Assembly (NCBI GenBank): GCA_031385325.1
Contig: JANNBJ010000163.1
Coordinates: 1-39,987, forward strand
Length of the DNA stretch: 39,987 nucleotides
Direction of reading: 5' to 3'
Origin: SYFY01 sp031385325
GTDB lineage: Bacteria; Pseudomonadota; Gammaproteobacteria; Pseudomonadales; Azotimanducaceae
Below are positions 8,065 to 16,362 of this stretch, piece by piece. Within the stretch, counting starts at the first letter, position 1; every line of letters begins with the position of its first letter. Below the pieces are notes generated by a model. It had not been told where the DNA came from and did no database searches. It saw only the letters and a list, made by a program, of their open reading frames with translations. Position numbers and translations under genes: made by a program.

Positions 8065-8760
8065 GTGAGCGACAAAGAAGGTGTTGACGGGGCAAAGACG
8101 GTGGAACTGATCAGACAGTTGTACGATGAGGGAATTTCGCGCCTCGCGCTGATCACCCGCCACTCGGCGCGAGAATTCAATCGGGATGTGCATGATCTGG
8201 TCAACCCGCTCACTGATGAAGGCCGGTTGCTGTGTCGGCGGATGGGAGAGTCGCTGCCAGCGGGGTTACATGTACGTGGTTATGCGAGCCCGCCAGAGCG
8301 CTGTGTTGAAACTGCGCGACTGGTCATCGACGCGCATGCGGCCCGCGGTGGACGGCGCGGCACCGTGCGCGTCGTCGAGAGTCTTGGTGTGTTCTACGCT
8401 CTCGATCAGATCAAGATGTGGAAAGCGCTGCAACTCGCCGGGGGACTATCCGCGTTTGTCGAGCAATGGGCGGCTGGTCGCGTCGCGGAAGATGCAATGA
8501 TCCCGGCTGTTGACGCTGCGAGGCTGATTCTGCGTTCGACTCTGGTACGCCTGCGTGGGGGTCAGGAGAGCAACAGCGTTGACCTGTGTGTTACGCATGA
8601 CTTAACCATCCTCATGTTGCGTGATCAGCTGCTGGGTGAGCCGGCAGCGTCGAACTCGGTGGCGTTTCTGGAGGGCCTCGCGCTGTATGAACGGGCAGAT
8701 AAAGTCTGGTTGGTCAGTGCGGTCGGGAAGCCGGTTGATGTTTCCAGCGTCCTGGCTTGA
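8065..8760 (+). CDS. Histidine phosphatase superfamily protein
   Basis: This 231-residue protein of the phosphoglycerate-mutase-like histidine phosphatase superfamily has the phospho-accepting His in TRHSAREF (R32-H33, in place of the usual RHG), a second conserved Arg in SPPERCVETA (R79), and the C-terminal catalytic His in LCVTHD (H178). No signal peptide is seen, so it is probably cytoplasmic. The start is a GTG at 8065 with GGAG eleven bases upstream. It is divergent from the SDR operon across a 68-bp gap that must contain both promoters. The substrate cannot be predicted from sequence. Confidence 0.85.
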   Translation: MSDKEGVDGAKTVELIRQLYDEGISRLALITRHSAREFNRDVHDLVNPLTDEGRLLCRRMGESLPAGLHVRGYASPPERCVETARLVIDAHAARGGRRGTVRVVESLGVFYALDQIKMWKALQLAGGLSAFVEQWAAGRVAEDAMIPAVDAARLILRSTLVRLRGGQESNSVDLCVTHDLTILMLRDQLLGEPAASNSVAFLEGLALYERADKVWLVSAVGKPVDVSSVLA

Positions 8761-8771
8761 TCGGTGTGGTG

Positions 8772-8790
8772 GCCCGCGGTGATCGCGGGC
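8772..8790 (+). terminator. Terminator-like hairpin after histidine phosphatase
   Basis: GCCCGCG - GTGAT - CGCGGGC, a perfect 7-bp GC stem starting 12 bases after the stop codon. No U tract follows, so it may be a Rho-dependent or 3'-end-protecting structure. Confidence 0.4.
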
Positions 8791-8991
8791 GGATGCGGAC
8801 GCTGCGAGAATGATAATTCCCGTTGCCAGCAGGATCCCTCTGCCGGCTGACCAGACTGACAACGACGCCACTCAGGCTCTCCATACCATTGAAAGTCGGA
8901 ACCATGTGCGACAACACCGCTGAATCTGTGGTGAACCCTGAATGAATCGAATTTGAACGAAAGATGCGTAGCGCGGAAGAGAGCAGGAAGT

Positions 8992-9013
8992 TGCCCTTCC
9001 CGAAGGAAGGGCA
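8992..9013 (-). terminator. UUCG-tetraloop hairpin downstream of sulfurtransferase
   Basis: On the minus strand the sequence is TGCCCTTCC - TTCG - GGAAGGGCA, a perfect 9-bp stem capped by the very stable C(UUCG)G tetraloop, 69 bases beyond the sulfurtransferase stop codon. The downstream sequence is only moderately T-rich (ACTTCCTGCTCTCTTCC). Confidence 0.5.
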
Positions 9014-9081
9014 GGAGGTCGTCCTTGACCAATAAACATCCTGTTGAATTCAGCCTAGAACAGATCTGCGATTGCGCAAGG

Positions 9082-9936
9082 TCAGGGGGCAACACCAGTG
9101 GTGAGCGGCTTGCCTGCGCGAACCCACTCGCTCATGCTGCCATCGTAGACACTGACATCCTGATGTCCGGCCAACAAACAGGCGAACGCATCGATGGTGG
9201 CAGAGATGCCACCGCCGCAATACATGATGAGACGCGGCTTGTTCATCAGTCCCTGAGCCGAAAGTGTGCTGCGTAGTGCGGCAGGATCGCGAAAGGCGCC
9301 GTTCTCCATCAAACTTTCGTAGTGCATGTGCACAGATCCAGGGATGTGTCCGGCACGCCCGTAGTTGAAGTCACCTTCGCCGGTATAGAGATTGCGCGAC
9401 AACGCGTTCACGGTACAGACGCCATCGTTCAATGCTGCTTCCATGCCGGACAGATCAACAAAAAGACGGGGTATTGGCGACGCCGTCAACGATGCGGCGG
9501 GATAGTGATTCTCACCTGCCTGCGTTGACCCACCGGCCGCCTGCCAATGGGCAAGTCCACCATTGAGGACGCGAATATTGGTGTGACCCAGATAACGCAG
9601 CATCCACCAGGCTCGAGTGGCCCACATCATGTGGCCGGATGAATACACCACCACTTGCTGATCGTCGCCGATGCCCACCGCGCCGGCAGCTCTGACCAGC
9701 GCGTCCACCGATGGAAGGGTGAAGCCCAGCCCCGAGGTGGTATCTGAAAAGGTCTTGATGAGGTCCATGAAGGCGGCACCGGGAATGTGTGCCTTCAGGT
9801 ATCCATCGTAGCCAGACTCTGCCCGGTATCCGGTCTTGGCGGGCTGCAGGAATACCGCGGCGTCATAGATTCGCAGATTCGGCTGTCCGAGTTGGGCCAG
9901 CAGTTGCGCAGGTTCGATGAGGATCGGATTGGTCAT
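9082..9936 (-). CDS. Sulfurtransferase (thiosulfate / 3-mercaptopyruvate type)
   Basis: This 284-residue protein carries two tandem rhodanese domains, like SseA and mitochondrial mercaptopyruvate sulfurtransferase. The catalytic cysteine is C240 in the C-terminal domain loop CGGGIS, closer to the mercaptopyruvate-type loop (CGSGVT) than to CRKGVT of thiosulfate rhodanese. The N-terminal domain has YSSGHMMWATR in the equivalent loop and is presumably inactive. HIPGA and HIPGS motifs mark each domain. The ATG at 9936 has AGGAGC at the right spacing and overlaps the stop of the upstream glycosylase gene (ATGA), indicating translational coupling. It transfers sulfur to a thiol or cyanide acceptor; the physiological acceptor is unknown. 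Confidence 0.92.
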   Translation of the reverse strand: MTNPILIEPAQLLAQLGQPNLRIYDAAVFLQPAKTGYRAESGYDGYLKAHIPGAAFMDLIKTFSDTTSGLGFTLPSVDALVRAAGAVGIGDDQQVVVYSSGHMMWATRAWWMLRYLGHTNIRVLNGGLAHWQAAGGSTQAGENHYPAASLTASPIPRLFVDLSGMEAALNDGVCTVNALSRNLYTGEGDFNYGRAGHIPGSVHMHYESLMENGAFRDPAALRSTLSAQGLMNKPRLIMYCGGGISATIDAFACLLAGHQDVSVYDGSMSEWVRAGKPLTTGVAP

Positions 9937-11165
9937 GGCAGCTCCTTGAGTGCTCGCAGCAGGGTGTTCCTGGCACGGCGGGGTGTTGTATGAGTCAGGG
10001 TGATGTCGCAACAGCCATTGAATGCCGCAAATGCCCGCAGGCCGGAAACCAGAGAAGTCAGCAGGCAGTCGCCGAGTTCCTGGTCAAGATGCAGATGCTT
10101 GAGTTCCAGCCGTTGTTCGCGTCGATGGGCCTTGGCATCGAGCCTGCCAATGAAGCGGTCGCCAAGTAACAGCGGCAGACAGAAGTAACCGTACTGGCGC
10201 TTTGGTTCGGGCACATAACACTCGATGACATAGTCGAAACTGAACAGACGCTGGCTACGACTGCGGTGAATTACGGCATTGTCGAATGGCGAGAGCACGC
10301 TGACCTCACGCCTTCGCACCGTCGGTAATCTCGCGTCCCAAAGATCACTGCGAACGAACCAGGTTTGACCATCGCTTGTTTGCAGGCTTGTCAGCTCGCG
10401 AGCTGCGTTTTTATCTGCCAGAACCTTTTCAACAGCCTTGCGCAGGTCGCTGCCGCGCCGAAGATGGGTAAACGTTGTTGCCTGTGCGCAGCCGTGGCTT
10501 TCGAGCGTGGTCTCCACCAGATGTTCGGCGAGATCGTTCAAGCTCGGCAGACTCGTGTTGACTGAGCTTGGCAACACCCGCTCGGTCAGGTCGTAGGTTT
10601 TTTCGAAGCCGTCTCTGGACACCACCATCAACTCGCCTTCCATGAAGAGTTGTTCAAGCGCCTTCTTCGCGGGTTTCCAGTCCCACCAGCCAGAGCGCTT
10701 TTCGTTCTGGTCCGAGAAGTCGCGTGACCGTAGCGGTCCTTCGGCACGAATCCGCTCGAGCGTTCGTTTGATCTCTTCACGGTCGCGGCTTCTGATCCAG
10801 CGTTCGTCACCTTGTTTGAACTGTGCCATTCGGGGCAGCGCGAATCGATAGTCGCGAATAGGCAGAAAGGACGCCGCATGGTGCCAGTATTCGAAAATGC
10901 TGCCGGCGCGCAGCAGTGTGTCCAGGTGTTTGGGCTGATAACCAGGGACGCGGCTGAACAGGACATGATGATGCGCACGTTCGACGACCGAGATGGTGTC
11001 GATCTGTACATAACCCAATCGCTCGATGGCCTTGAGTGTCCCGGACTTGCCCTTGCCGAAGGCGTTGGGTGCTCCCAGACCTTGTGTTGCTATGGCGATA
11101 CGCCGCAGCCGAGGGACGATGTCCGACGCTGCGTATACGGGTGCGGTTGATGCTCTACTGGCCAA
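9933..11165 (-). CDS. AlkX/YcaQ-family DNA glycosylase (winged-helix, HTH_42)
   Basis: This protein of about 410 residues aligns along its length with E. coli YcaQ, now AlkX, of the AlkZ-like superfamily that unhooks interstrand crosslinks and excises bulky N7-alkylpurines. The diagnostic catalytic motif is Q-phi-D, seen as VQIDTISVVERAHHHVLFSR (Q54-I-D56), placing it in the AlkX rather than the QPhiQ AlkZ subgroup. Other family blocks present are EYWHHAASFLP, SGWWDWKPAKKALEQLF, VLSPFDNAVIHR and KRQYGYFCLPLLLGDRFIGRLDAK. The start is the weakest part: TTG at 11165 gives the family's N-terminal helix but lacks a strong ribosome binding site. It is divergent from ggt with under 40 bp between the starts, and coupled to the sulfurtransferase gene downstream. 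Confidence 0.9.
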   Translation of the reverse strand: MASRASTAPVYAASDIVPRLRRIAIATQGLGAPNAFGKGKSGTLKAIERLGYVQIDTISVVERAHHHVLFSRVPGYQPKHLDTLLRAGSIFEYWHHAASFLPIRDYRFALPRMAQFKQGDERWIRSRDREEIKRTLERIRAEGPLRSRDFSDQNEKRSGWWDWKPAKKALEQLFMEGELMVVSRDGFEKTYDLTERVLPSSVNTSLPSLNDLAEHLVETTLESHGCAQATTFTHLRRGSDLRKAVEKVLADKNAARELTSLQTSDGQTWFVRSDLWDARLPTVRRREVSVLSPFDNAVIHRSRSQRLFSFDYVIECYVPEPKRQYGYFCLPLLLGDRFIGRLDAKAHRREQRLELKHLHLDQELGDCLLTSLVSGLRAFAAFNGCCDITLTHTTPRRARNTLLRALKELP

Positions 11166-11203
11166 CGCTCACAATGCCTCATCCCTCATTCTCGCTGGAG
11201 TGT

Positions 11204-12913
11204 ATGAAAGCTCTCGTCAAAGCGCACGGACTGTTCCTGCTGATTGCCCTCTTCGGATCAACGAATCTGCTCGCCATCGCGCCAGAAGCAGAATTTGACC
11301 CCGATGGGATGGTTGCAAGTCGTTCAGCCCTCGCGTCCGAGGTGGGCGCGGAGATCCTGCGTGAAGGTGGTAATGCGATTGATGCCGCGGTAGCCACCGG
11401 CTTTGCCCTGGCGGTGACCCATCCTTCGGCTGGCAACCTTGCGGGTGGCGGATTCATGGTGATTCGCCTGGCGGATGGCGCGGTGATTACCAATGATCAC
11501 CGGGAGCGGGCACCGATCGCCGCGAGCCGGGATATGTACCTCGACACGGCCGGGAATGTCGTTCCGGGTTTGTCGACTTACTCGCATCTGGCGGTTGGCG
11601 TACCGGGGACGGTGGATGGATTGCTGGCGGTGCTGGAAAAGTACGGCACGATGTCTCGCAACCAGGTGCTTCGGCCGGCTATCCGGTTGGCACGACGGGG
11701 CTTTGCGATCGACCGGGATATGGCGCGTGATCTCGAAGCACAACTGCCCGGCATGCAAAAATACCCGGCGTCCATGGCCATCTTTTCAAACAAGGGCAAA
11801 GCCTGGCAGCGGGGTGATGTCCTGGTCCAGAAGGATCTGGCGAAAACACTGGACCTGATTCGCAGGCGTGGACGGGACGGTTTCTACGCAGGCCGCACTG
11901 CCGATCTGCTGGTGAAGGAAATGCAGAACGGTGGTGGGCTCATCACGCAGGCTGATCTGAGTGAATACAAGAGCGTGTGGCGGGCGCCGGTAGTTGGACA
12001 GTATCGAGGCCATGACATCATCAGCATGCCGCCGCCATCATCCGGCGGGGCATTGCTGGTGCAGATGCTGAACATGCTGGAACCGTTTGATCTGAAAAAA
12101 ATGGGCTACGGAAGTGCTGATTCGGTGCACGTCATGGTGGAGGCCGAACGGCGGGCTTATGCGGATCGTGCTGAACATCTTGGGGACCCGGACTTCGTCA
12201 AGGTGCCGGTGGAACAGCTCACCGACAAGGCGTACGCGCAGCGACGGTTCGCAGATTTCAACCCGGCCAAGGCCAGCTTGAGCTCCGAGATTGGCGCAGG
12301 TTCGTGGCCGACGGAAAGTCCGGACACCACACACGCGTCCTTTATCGACAAACAAGGCAACGCTGTTTCCTACACGACGACGCTGAATCTTTCGTATGGT
12401 TCGAAAATCGTGGCCAGTGGTACCGGCATGCTGCTCAACAACGAAATGGATGACTTCTCAGCCAAGCCCGACACGCCAAACGCATTCGGACTACTCGGGC
12501 GCGAGGCCAATGCCATTGCGCCGCGCAAGCGCATGCTGAGTTCAATGACACCGACCATCGTTGTCAAAGACGGCAAGGCGCTGCTGGTCACGGGTTCTCC
12601 TGGTGGCAGCACGATCATCACGACGACGCTGCAGCTCATCGTCAACGTCATCGATCACGGCATGAATTTGTCCGACGCAGTTTCAAGCCCGCGGGTCCAC
12701 CACCAGTGGCAACCCGACGCAATCCTCTACGAACAACGGGGGTTGTCTCCGGATACCGTTCAGATACTTGGTGGGCTGGGGCATCAAGGGCTCACTCCCT
12801 GGCCATATCCGGGCGGCATCGGTGATGCCAATAGCGTGATGCGGGTTGAAGGTGGTTATGCCGGCATGGCTGATCCCAGAAACCCCGGCGGCGCCGCTGG
12901 TCCGACCCGTTAG
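11204..12913 (+). CDS. ggt: Gamma-glutamyltransferase
   Basis: This 569-residue periplasmic enzyme of the Ntn-hydrolase superfamily transfers or hydrolyses the gamma-glutamyl group of glutathione and is made as a proenzyme that self-cleaves. The signal peptide is KALVKAHGLFLLIALFGST. The large subunit shows GGNAIDAAVATGFALAVTHP and the substrate-binding NDHRERAP. Autocleavage should occur before Thr375 in DTTHASF, the N-terminal nucleophile of the small subunit. NNEMDDF and GSPGGSTIITTTLQ complete the active site. The start ATG at 11204 has GGAG three bases away and begins the signal peptide; open sequence upstream overlaps the divergent glycosylase gene and is not expected to be translated. 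All key residues are present. Confidence 0.95.
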   Translation: MKALVKAHGLFLLIALFGSTNLLAIAPEAEFDPDGMVASRSALASEVGAEILREGGNAIDAAVATGFALAVTHPSAGNLAGGGFMVIRLADGAVITNDHRERAPIAASRDMYLDTAGNVVPGLSTYSHLAVGVPGTVDGLLAVLEKYGTMSRNQVLRPAIRLARRGFAIDRDMARDLEAQLPGMQKYPASMAIFSNKGKAWQRGDVLVQKDLAKTLDLIRRRGRDGFYAGRTADLLVKEMQNGGGLITQADLSEYKSVWRAPVVGQYRGHDIISMPPPSSGGALLVQMLNMLEPFDLKKMGYGSADSVHVMVEAERRAYADRAEHLGDPDFVKVPVEQLTDKAYAQRRFADFNPAKASLSSEIGAGSWPTESPDTTHASFIDKQGNAVSYTTTLNLSYGSKIVASGTGMLLNNEMDDFSAKPDTPNAFGLLGREANAIAPRKRMLSSMTPTIVVKDGKALLVTGSPGGSTIITTTLQLIVNVIDHGMNLSDAVSSPRVHHQWQPDAILYEQRGLSPDTVQILGGLGHQGLTPWPYPGGIGDANSVMRVEGGYAGMADPRNPGGAAGPTR

Positions 12914-12953
12914 GGATGAATCCGAACTGAGGATGGCTATGAAAAGGAGCCCC

Positions 12954-12982
12954 ATATGGCGCTCCCAGGCCCGCTTTTCAAG
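12954..12982 (-). promoter_or_regulatory. Heat-shock (sigma-32)-like promoter on the minus strand
   Basis: On the minus strand a perfect CTTGAAA (12982-12976) is followed after 15 bases by GCCATAT (12960-12954; consensus CCCATNT, 6 of 7). The spacer length equals that of the lon promoter. It points away from hsp20 into the 3' end of ggt, where there is no recognised minus-strand gene. The -10 lies in the palindrome CCATATGG, so the plus strand also reads CCCATAT, but without a good -35 for hsp20. Confidence 0.35.
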
Positions 12983-12988
12983 TCCTTG

Positions 12989-13064
12989 TATTTCCTCCGA
13001 ACAACTCCACTAAGGGTTCATCGCCAAATGGCGAGCCAAACCAGACAGTGGAACCAGAGGAATA
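12989..13064 (+). promoter_or_regulatory. Possible 5'-UTR RNA thermometer of hsp20
   Basis: The Shine-Dalgarno region GAGGAATA (13057-13064) is complementary to TATTTCCTC (12989-12997): eight pairs with one bulged U. The intervening segment contains TCGCC-AAAT-GGCGA (13021-13034), a perfect hairpin that would bring the two strands together. Masking of the ribosome binding site is typical of small heat-shock gene thermometers. The structure requires a transcript starting upstream of 12989, which is not established. Confidence 0.35.
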
Positions 13065-13068
13065 CACC

Positions 13069-13473
13069 ATGACCTTGATTCGTTACAGCCCGATTGATGA
13101 TCTGTTTCGTTCCTTCGCCAATCTTGGCGAGCCGCTTGAGCGCGATGAATTTCTGCCAGCGGTCCATATCGTTGAGCTTGAGCGCGCCTATGAAATTGCC
13201 ATCGACCTTCCGGGCGTTGCTCGTGAAGACATTCATGTTGCGGTGAATGACGGCATCCTGACAGTGACCGGCGAACGCAAGCTGGTCGATGCGGAAGGTG
13301 CGCGAGTGCACCGTTCAGAGCGGACACTGGGCAAGTTCAACCGTACTTTCCGGCTGCCGGAAAATGCTGATGCGACCCAGATCAGCGCACGCAGCGAACA
13401 TGGGGTGCTGAAACTGACCATCGCCAAGCAGGAAAAGGCGGTGCCCAGACGCATAGAAGTGCAAGTCCACTAA
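13069..13473 (+). CDS. Small heat-shock protein, Hsp20 family
   Basis: This 134-residue alpha-crystallin-domain holdase prevents aggregation of unfolded proteins in the cytoplasm. The domain spans roughly residues 30-130, with FLPAVHIVELERAYEIAIDLPGV at its start. DGILTVTGERK follows, and the conserved C-terminal block is RTFRLPENADATQISARSEHGVLKL. The usual I-X-I motif is represented by IEV near the C-terminus. The start is ATG 13069, preceded by AGAGGA; an in-frame GTG at 13048 is less likely. A strong terminator follows at 13556-13585. Regulation may involve the potential thermometer in the leader. It is probably a single-gene transcript. Confidence 0.95.
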   Translation: MTLIRYSPIDDLFRSFANLGEPLERDEFLPAVHIVELERAYEIAIDLPGVAREDIHVAVNDGILTVTGERKLVDAEGARVHRSERTLGKFNRTFRLPENADATQISARSEHGVLKLTIAKQEKAVPRRIEVQVH

Positions 13474-13555
13474 CGAACCGGTCGCCGGCCGTTGGTCATT
13501 TGACGAGAGCATCAAGCGCTCTTTCAGCGGCCTCGTTTCCTCAATTGAGCGACCG

Positions 13556-13585
13556 GACGGGCGGTGCCACCAGGCACTGCCCGTC
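13556..13585 (+). terminator. Terminator hairpin after hsp20
   Basis: GACGGGCGGTGCC - ACCA - GGCACTGCCCGTC, a 13-bp stem with one G-U pair, followed by ATCTATTCC. It separates hsp20 from acnA. Confidence 0.7.
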
Positions 13586-13627
13586 ATCTATTCCTCGAGA
13601 TACCTGACTGGTCGCTGTTTCCCGGTC

Positions 13628-13644
13628 TATTCTGAGGCAGAATA
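13628..13644. promoter_or_regulatory. Perfect inverted repeat upstream of acnA (possible operator)
   Basis: TATTCTG - AGG - CAGAATA, a perfect 7-bp inverted repeat 42 bases upstream of the acnA start. It could be a dimeric regulator site. It does not match a box I can name (LexA, Fur, IscR). TTTTTT at 13652-13657 follows eight bases later, so a weak AT-rich hairpin terminator is an alternative reading. Confidence 0.4.
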
Positions 13645-13686
13645 TCCGCCGTTTTTTCCCTTCTTCACGAACCAGGCAGAGGACGC

Positions 13687-16362
13687 ATGAGCATTGACTC
13701 CTTCAAGACCCGAAAAACCCTCAAGGTCGGTAACCGCGAATACGACTACTTCAGTCTGCCGGACGCGCAGGCTAGAGGTCTTGGTGCGGTGGACAAGCTG
13801 CCGGTGTCACTCAAGGTACTGCTGGAGAACCTGCTGCGGTACGAAGACAACGTGACCGTGAAAGAAGGAGACATCCGTATCCTCGCCAATTGGGCCACCA
13901 ATCCACCGGATGACCAGGAGATCGCATTTCGTCCCGCTCGCGTTCTGATGCAGGATTTCACTGGTGTTCCGGCCGTTGCCGATCTGGCCGCCATGCGTGG
14001 CGCAGTCGTCGCCGCGGGCAAGAACCCCAATATCATCAACCCGCTGTCGCCGGTCGATCTGGTGATCGATCACTCGGTGATGGTGGATAAAGCCGGTACA
14101 TCGAGCGCGTTTGACGAAAACGTCTCCATCGAGATGGAGCGCAACACCGAGCGGTATCGTTTTCTGCGCTGGGGCCAGCAGGCGTTTGACAACTTTCGCG
14201 TGGTACCACCGGGTACGGGCATCTGTCACCAGGTGAACCTTGAGTATCTGGCGCGCGTGGTGTGGACCAAAGACGAGGGTGGCCGTACGGTTGCTTATCC
14301 AGACACCCTGGTAGGCACGGACAGCCACACCACCATGATCAATGGCGCGGGTGTGCTGGGCTGGGGAGTTGGTGGTATCGAGGCTGAGGCGGCCATGCTT
14401 GGTCAGCCAGTGTCGATGCTCATCCCCGAAGTAGTCGGCTTCAAACTTACCGGACGCACGCCGGAAGGCATTACTGCAACCGACCTCGTGTTGCGTGTGG
14501 TCGAGATGCTGCGCAAGAAGGGTGTGGTGGGCAAGTTCGTCGAATTCTTTGGTGACGGACTGAACAACCTCTCCCTGGCTGATCGCGCGACGATCGCCAA
14601 CATGGCACCGGAATATGGCGCCACCTGCGGGTTCTTCCCCGTTGATGCAGAGACGATCAACTACCTGAAACTGTCGAGTCGGCCGCCTGAACTCGTTGCG
14701 CTGGTTGAGGCGTATTCGAAAGCGCAGGGCATGTGGCGGGATGACAGCGTTGAGGCGACCTACACCGACACCATGTCGCTGGATCTGACCACGATCGTTC
14801 CCAGCCTCGCAGGTCCGAAACGACCCCAGGATCGGGTCACCATGTCGACCATGAAAACTTCCTTCGATGAAGTACTGGATCTGGAAGGCAAAGGCAGCAC
14901 CAAGGAAGCGCGCGTGCCGGTTCCCGGCAAGAACTACTCGCTCGGTCATGGAGATGTGGTGATCGCGGCCATCACCTCCTGCACCAACACGTCCAACCCG
15001 GCAGTCATGCTCGGGGCCGGGCTGGTGGCGCAGAAAGCCATCGCCAAGGGCCTGACCACCAAGCCGTGGGTCAAGAGCTCCCTGGCGCCGGGGTCCAAAG
15101 TGGTGACCGAGTATCTGGAGAAGACCGGACTGCAGGCATCACTAGACAAGATCGGCTTCAACCTGGTCGGTTACGGCTGTACCACGTGCATCGGCAACTC
15201 GGGTCCGTTGGCTGAAGAAATTACCGCTGCCATCAATTCGGGTGATCTGGTGGTGTCGTCCGTGTTATCAGGTAACCGAAATTTTGAGGGGCGTGTGCAC
15301 CAGGAAGTTCGCACCAACTGGCTGGCGTCACCGCCGTTGGTGGTTGCATTTGCCATTGCCGGTACCACCCGAATCGATCTGAGCCGAGAGCCACTGGGCA
15401 AGGACCAAAGTGGCAAGGACGTATTCCTGAAGGATATCTGGCCCAGCAACAAGGAAGTGGCGGATGCGGTAGCGTCTGTGTCTGCAGACATGTTTGACCG
15501 ACAGTACGGCGATGTGTTCACCGGGCCTGCGTCCTGGCAGGCGATTGATGTCACCAAGTCAGGAACCTATGGCTGGGAAAATTCGACGTACATCAAACAA
15601 CCGCCGTTTTTCTCTGTTGAGGCGAAGCTTGAGCAGAGTGTTGAAGTCAGTGGCGCACGAATTCTGGCGCTGCTGGGTGACTCGGTCACCACCGATCACA
15701 TCTCGCCAGCCGGTGAAATTCAGGCGGACAGCCCCGCGGGTCACTACCTGCAGCAGAATGGCGTGCAGGTCACGGACTTCAACTCTTATGGTTCACGACG
15801 TGGCAACCATGAAGTGATGATGCGCGGTACGTTTGCCAACATCCGCATCAAGAACGAGATGGTGAAGGGGGTGGAAGGTGGATACACCAGACACATTCCG
15901 TCCGGTGATCAGCTCAGCATCTATGATGCGTCCATGCGATACCAGGGCCAGGCGACACCGCTGGTGATTTTTGCCGGCAAGGAATATGGCACGGGATCAA
16001 GCCGTGACTGGGCCGCAAAAGGCACGCGATTGCTTGGCATCAATGCCGTCATCGCCGAGAGCTTTGAGCGCATTCACCGCTCGAACCTGATTGGCATGGG
16101 CATCCTGCCGCTGCAGTTCAAGTCAGGCGACACACGCAAGAGCCTCGGATTGACCGGTGACGAAATCATCGACATCCGACTGCCTGCCGGTGTAGCCAAG
16201 GTGCACACCAAGCAGGATATGGTGCTGGTGATCACCAACAAAACCGGCAAACGTGAAGTGACGGTAATGTCACGTATCGATACCGAAAACGAGATCGAGT
16301 ACTTCAAGTGCGGAGGCATCCTGCAATACGTGCTAAATAACCTGATCGCCAAGGCGGGATAG
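13687..16362 (+). CDS. acnA: Aconitate hydratase A
   Basis: This 891-residue [4Fe-4S] enzyme of the AcnA/IRP1 type interconverts citrate and isocitrate in the TCA cycle, and is the same length as E. coli AcnA. Cluster ligands are C432 in ITSCTNTSNP and C498/C501 in GYGCTTCIGN. Other signatures are GTDSHTTMINGAGVLGWGVGGIEAEAAML, split over residues about 210-240, and the domain 4 residues of GKEYGTGSSRDWAAKG. The ATG at 13687 has GAGG upstream. It is isolated between the hsp20 terminator and a hairpin cluster. Regulation may involve the inverted repeat at 13628-13644. No residues appear missing. Confidence 0.97.
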   Translation: MSIDSFKTRKTLKVGNREYDYFSLPDAQARGLGAVDKLPVSLKVLLENLLRYEDNVTVKEGDIRILANWATNPPDDQEIAFRPARVLMQDFTGVPAVADLAAMRGAVVAAGKNPNIINPLSPVDLVIDHSVMVDKAGTSSAFDENVSIEMERNTERYRFLRWGQQAFDNFRVVPPGTGICHQVNLEYLARVVWTKDEGGRTVAYPDTLVGTDSHTTMINGAGVLGWGVGGIEAEAAMLGQPVSMLIPEVVGFKLTGRTPEGITATDLVLRVVEMLRKKGVVGKFVEFFGDGLNNLSLADRATIANMAPEYGATCGFFPVDAETINYLKLSSRPPELVALVEAYSKAQGMWRDDSVEATYTDTMSLDLTTIVPSLAGPKRPQDRVTMSTMKTSFDEVLDLEGKGSTKEARVPVPGKNYSLGHGDVVIAAITSCTNTSNPAVMLGAGLVAQKAIAKGLTTKPWVKSSLAPGSKVVTEYLEKTGLQASLDKIGFNLVGYGCTTCIGNSGPLAEEITAAINSGDLVVSSVLSGNRNFEGRVHQEVRTNWLASPPLVVAFAIAGTTRIDLSREPLGKDQSGKDVFLKDIWPSNKEVADAVASVSADMFDRQYGDVFTGPASWQAIDVTKSGTYGWENSTYIKQPPFFSVEAKLEQSVEVSGARILALLGDSVTTDHISPAGEIQADSPAGHYLQQNGVQVTDFNSYGSRRGNHEVMMRGTFANIRIKNEMVKGVEGGYTRHIPSGDQLSIYDASMRYQGQATPLVIFAGKEYGTGSSRDWAAKGTRLLGINAVIAESFERIHRSNLIGMGILPLQFKSGDTRKSLGLTGDEIIDIRLPAGVAKVHTKQDMVLVITNKTGKREVTVMSRIDTENEIEYFKCGGILQYVLNNLIAKAG

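Larger units (their letters stand above)
8761..9081. other. Intergenic region between two convergent genes
   Basis: This 321-bp stretch lies between the 3' ends of the histidine phosphatase and sulfurtransferase genes. It holds two strong hairpins (8772-8790 and 8992-9013), one suited to each strand. Minus-strand frames crossing it have no family signature or ribosome binding site. I see no gene here. Confidence 0.6.

Noticed and set aside
7996..8095. Longer start for the SDR gene
   Set aside because: The extra residues overlap the divergent phosphatase gene and lack SDR character; ATG 7996 has a good ribosome binding site.
8714..8917. Possible sorting-signal (PEP-CTERM-like) protein tail on the minus strand
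   Set aside because: A Val/Leu stretch followed by Arg is visible, but there is no PEP or VPLPA motif, no upstream coding body in frame and no ribosome binding site.
11036..11203. N-terminal extension of gamma-glutamyltransferase
   Set aside because: The upstream part overlaps the divergent glycosylase gene and precedes a good signal peptide that starts at ATG 11204, so it is not expected to be translated.
13807..14949. 380-codon minus-strand open frame across acnA
   Set aside because: It is fully antisense to a well-conserved aconitase gene. The translation is His/Arg/Gln-rich with no family signature, as expected from the opposite strand of a GC-rich gene.
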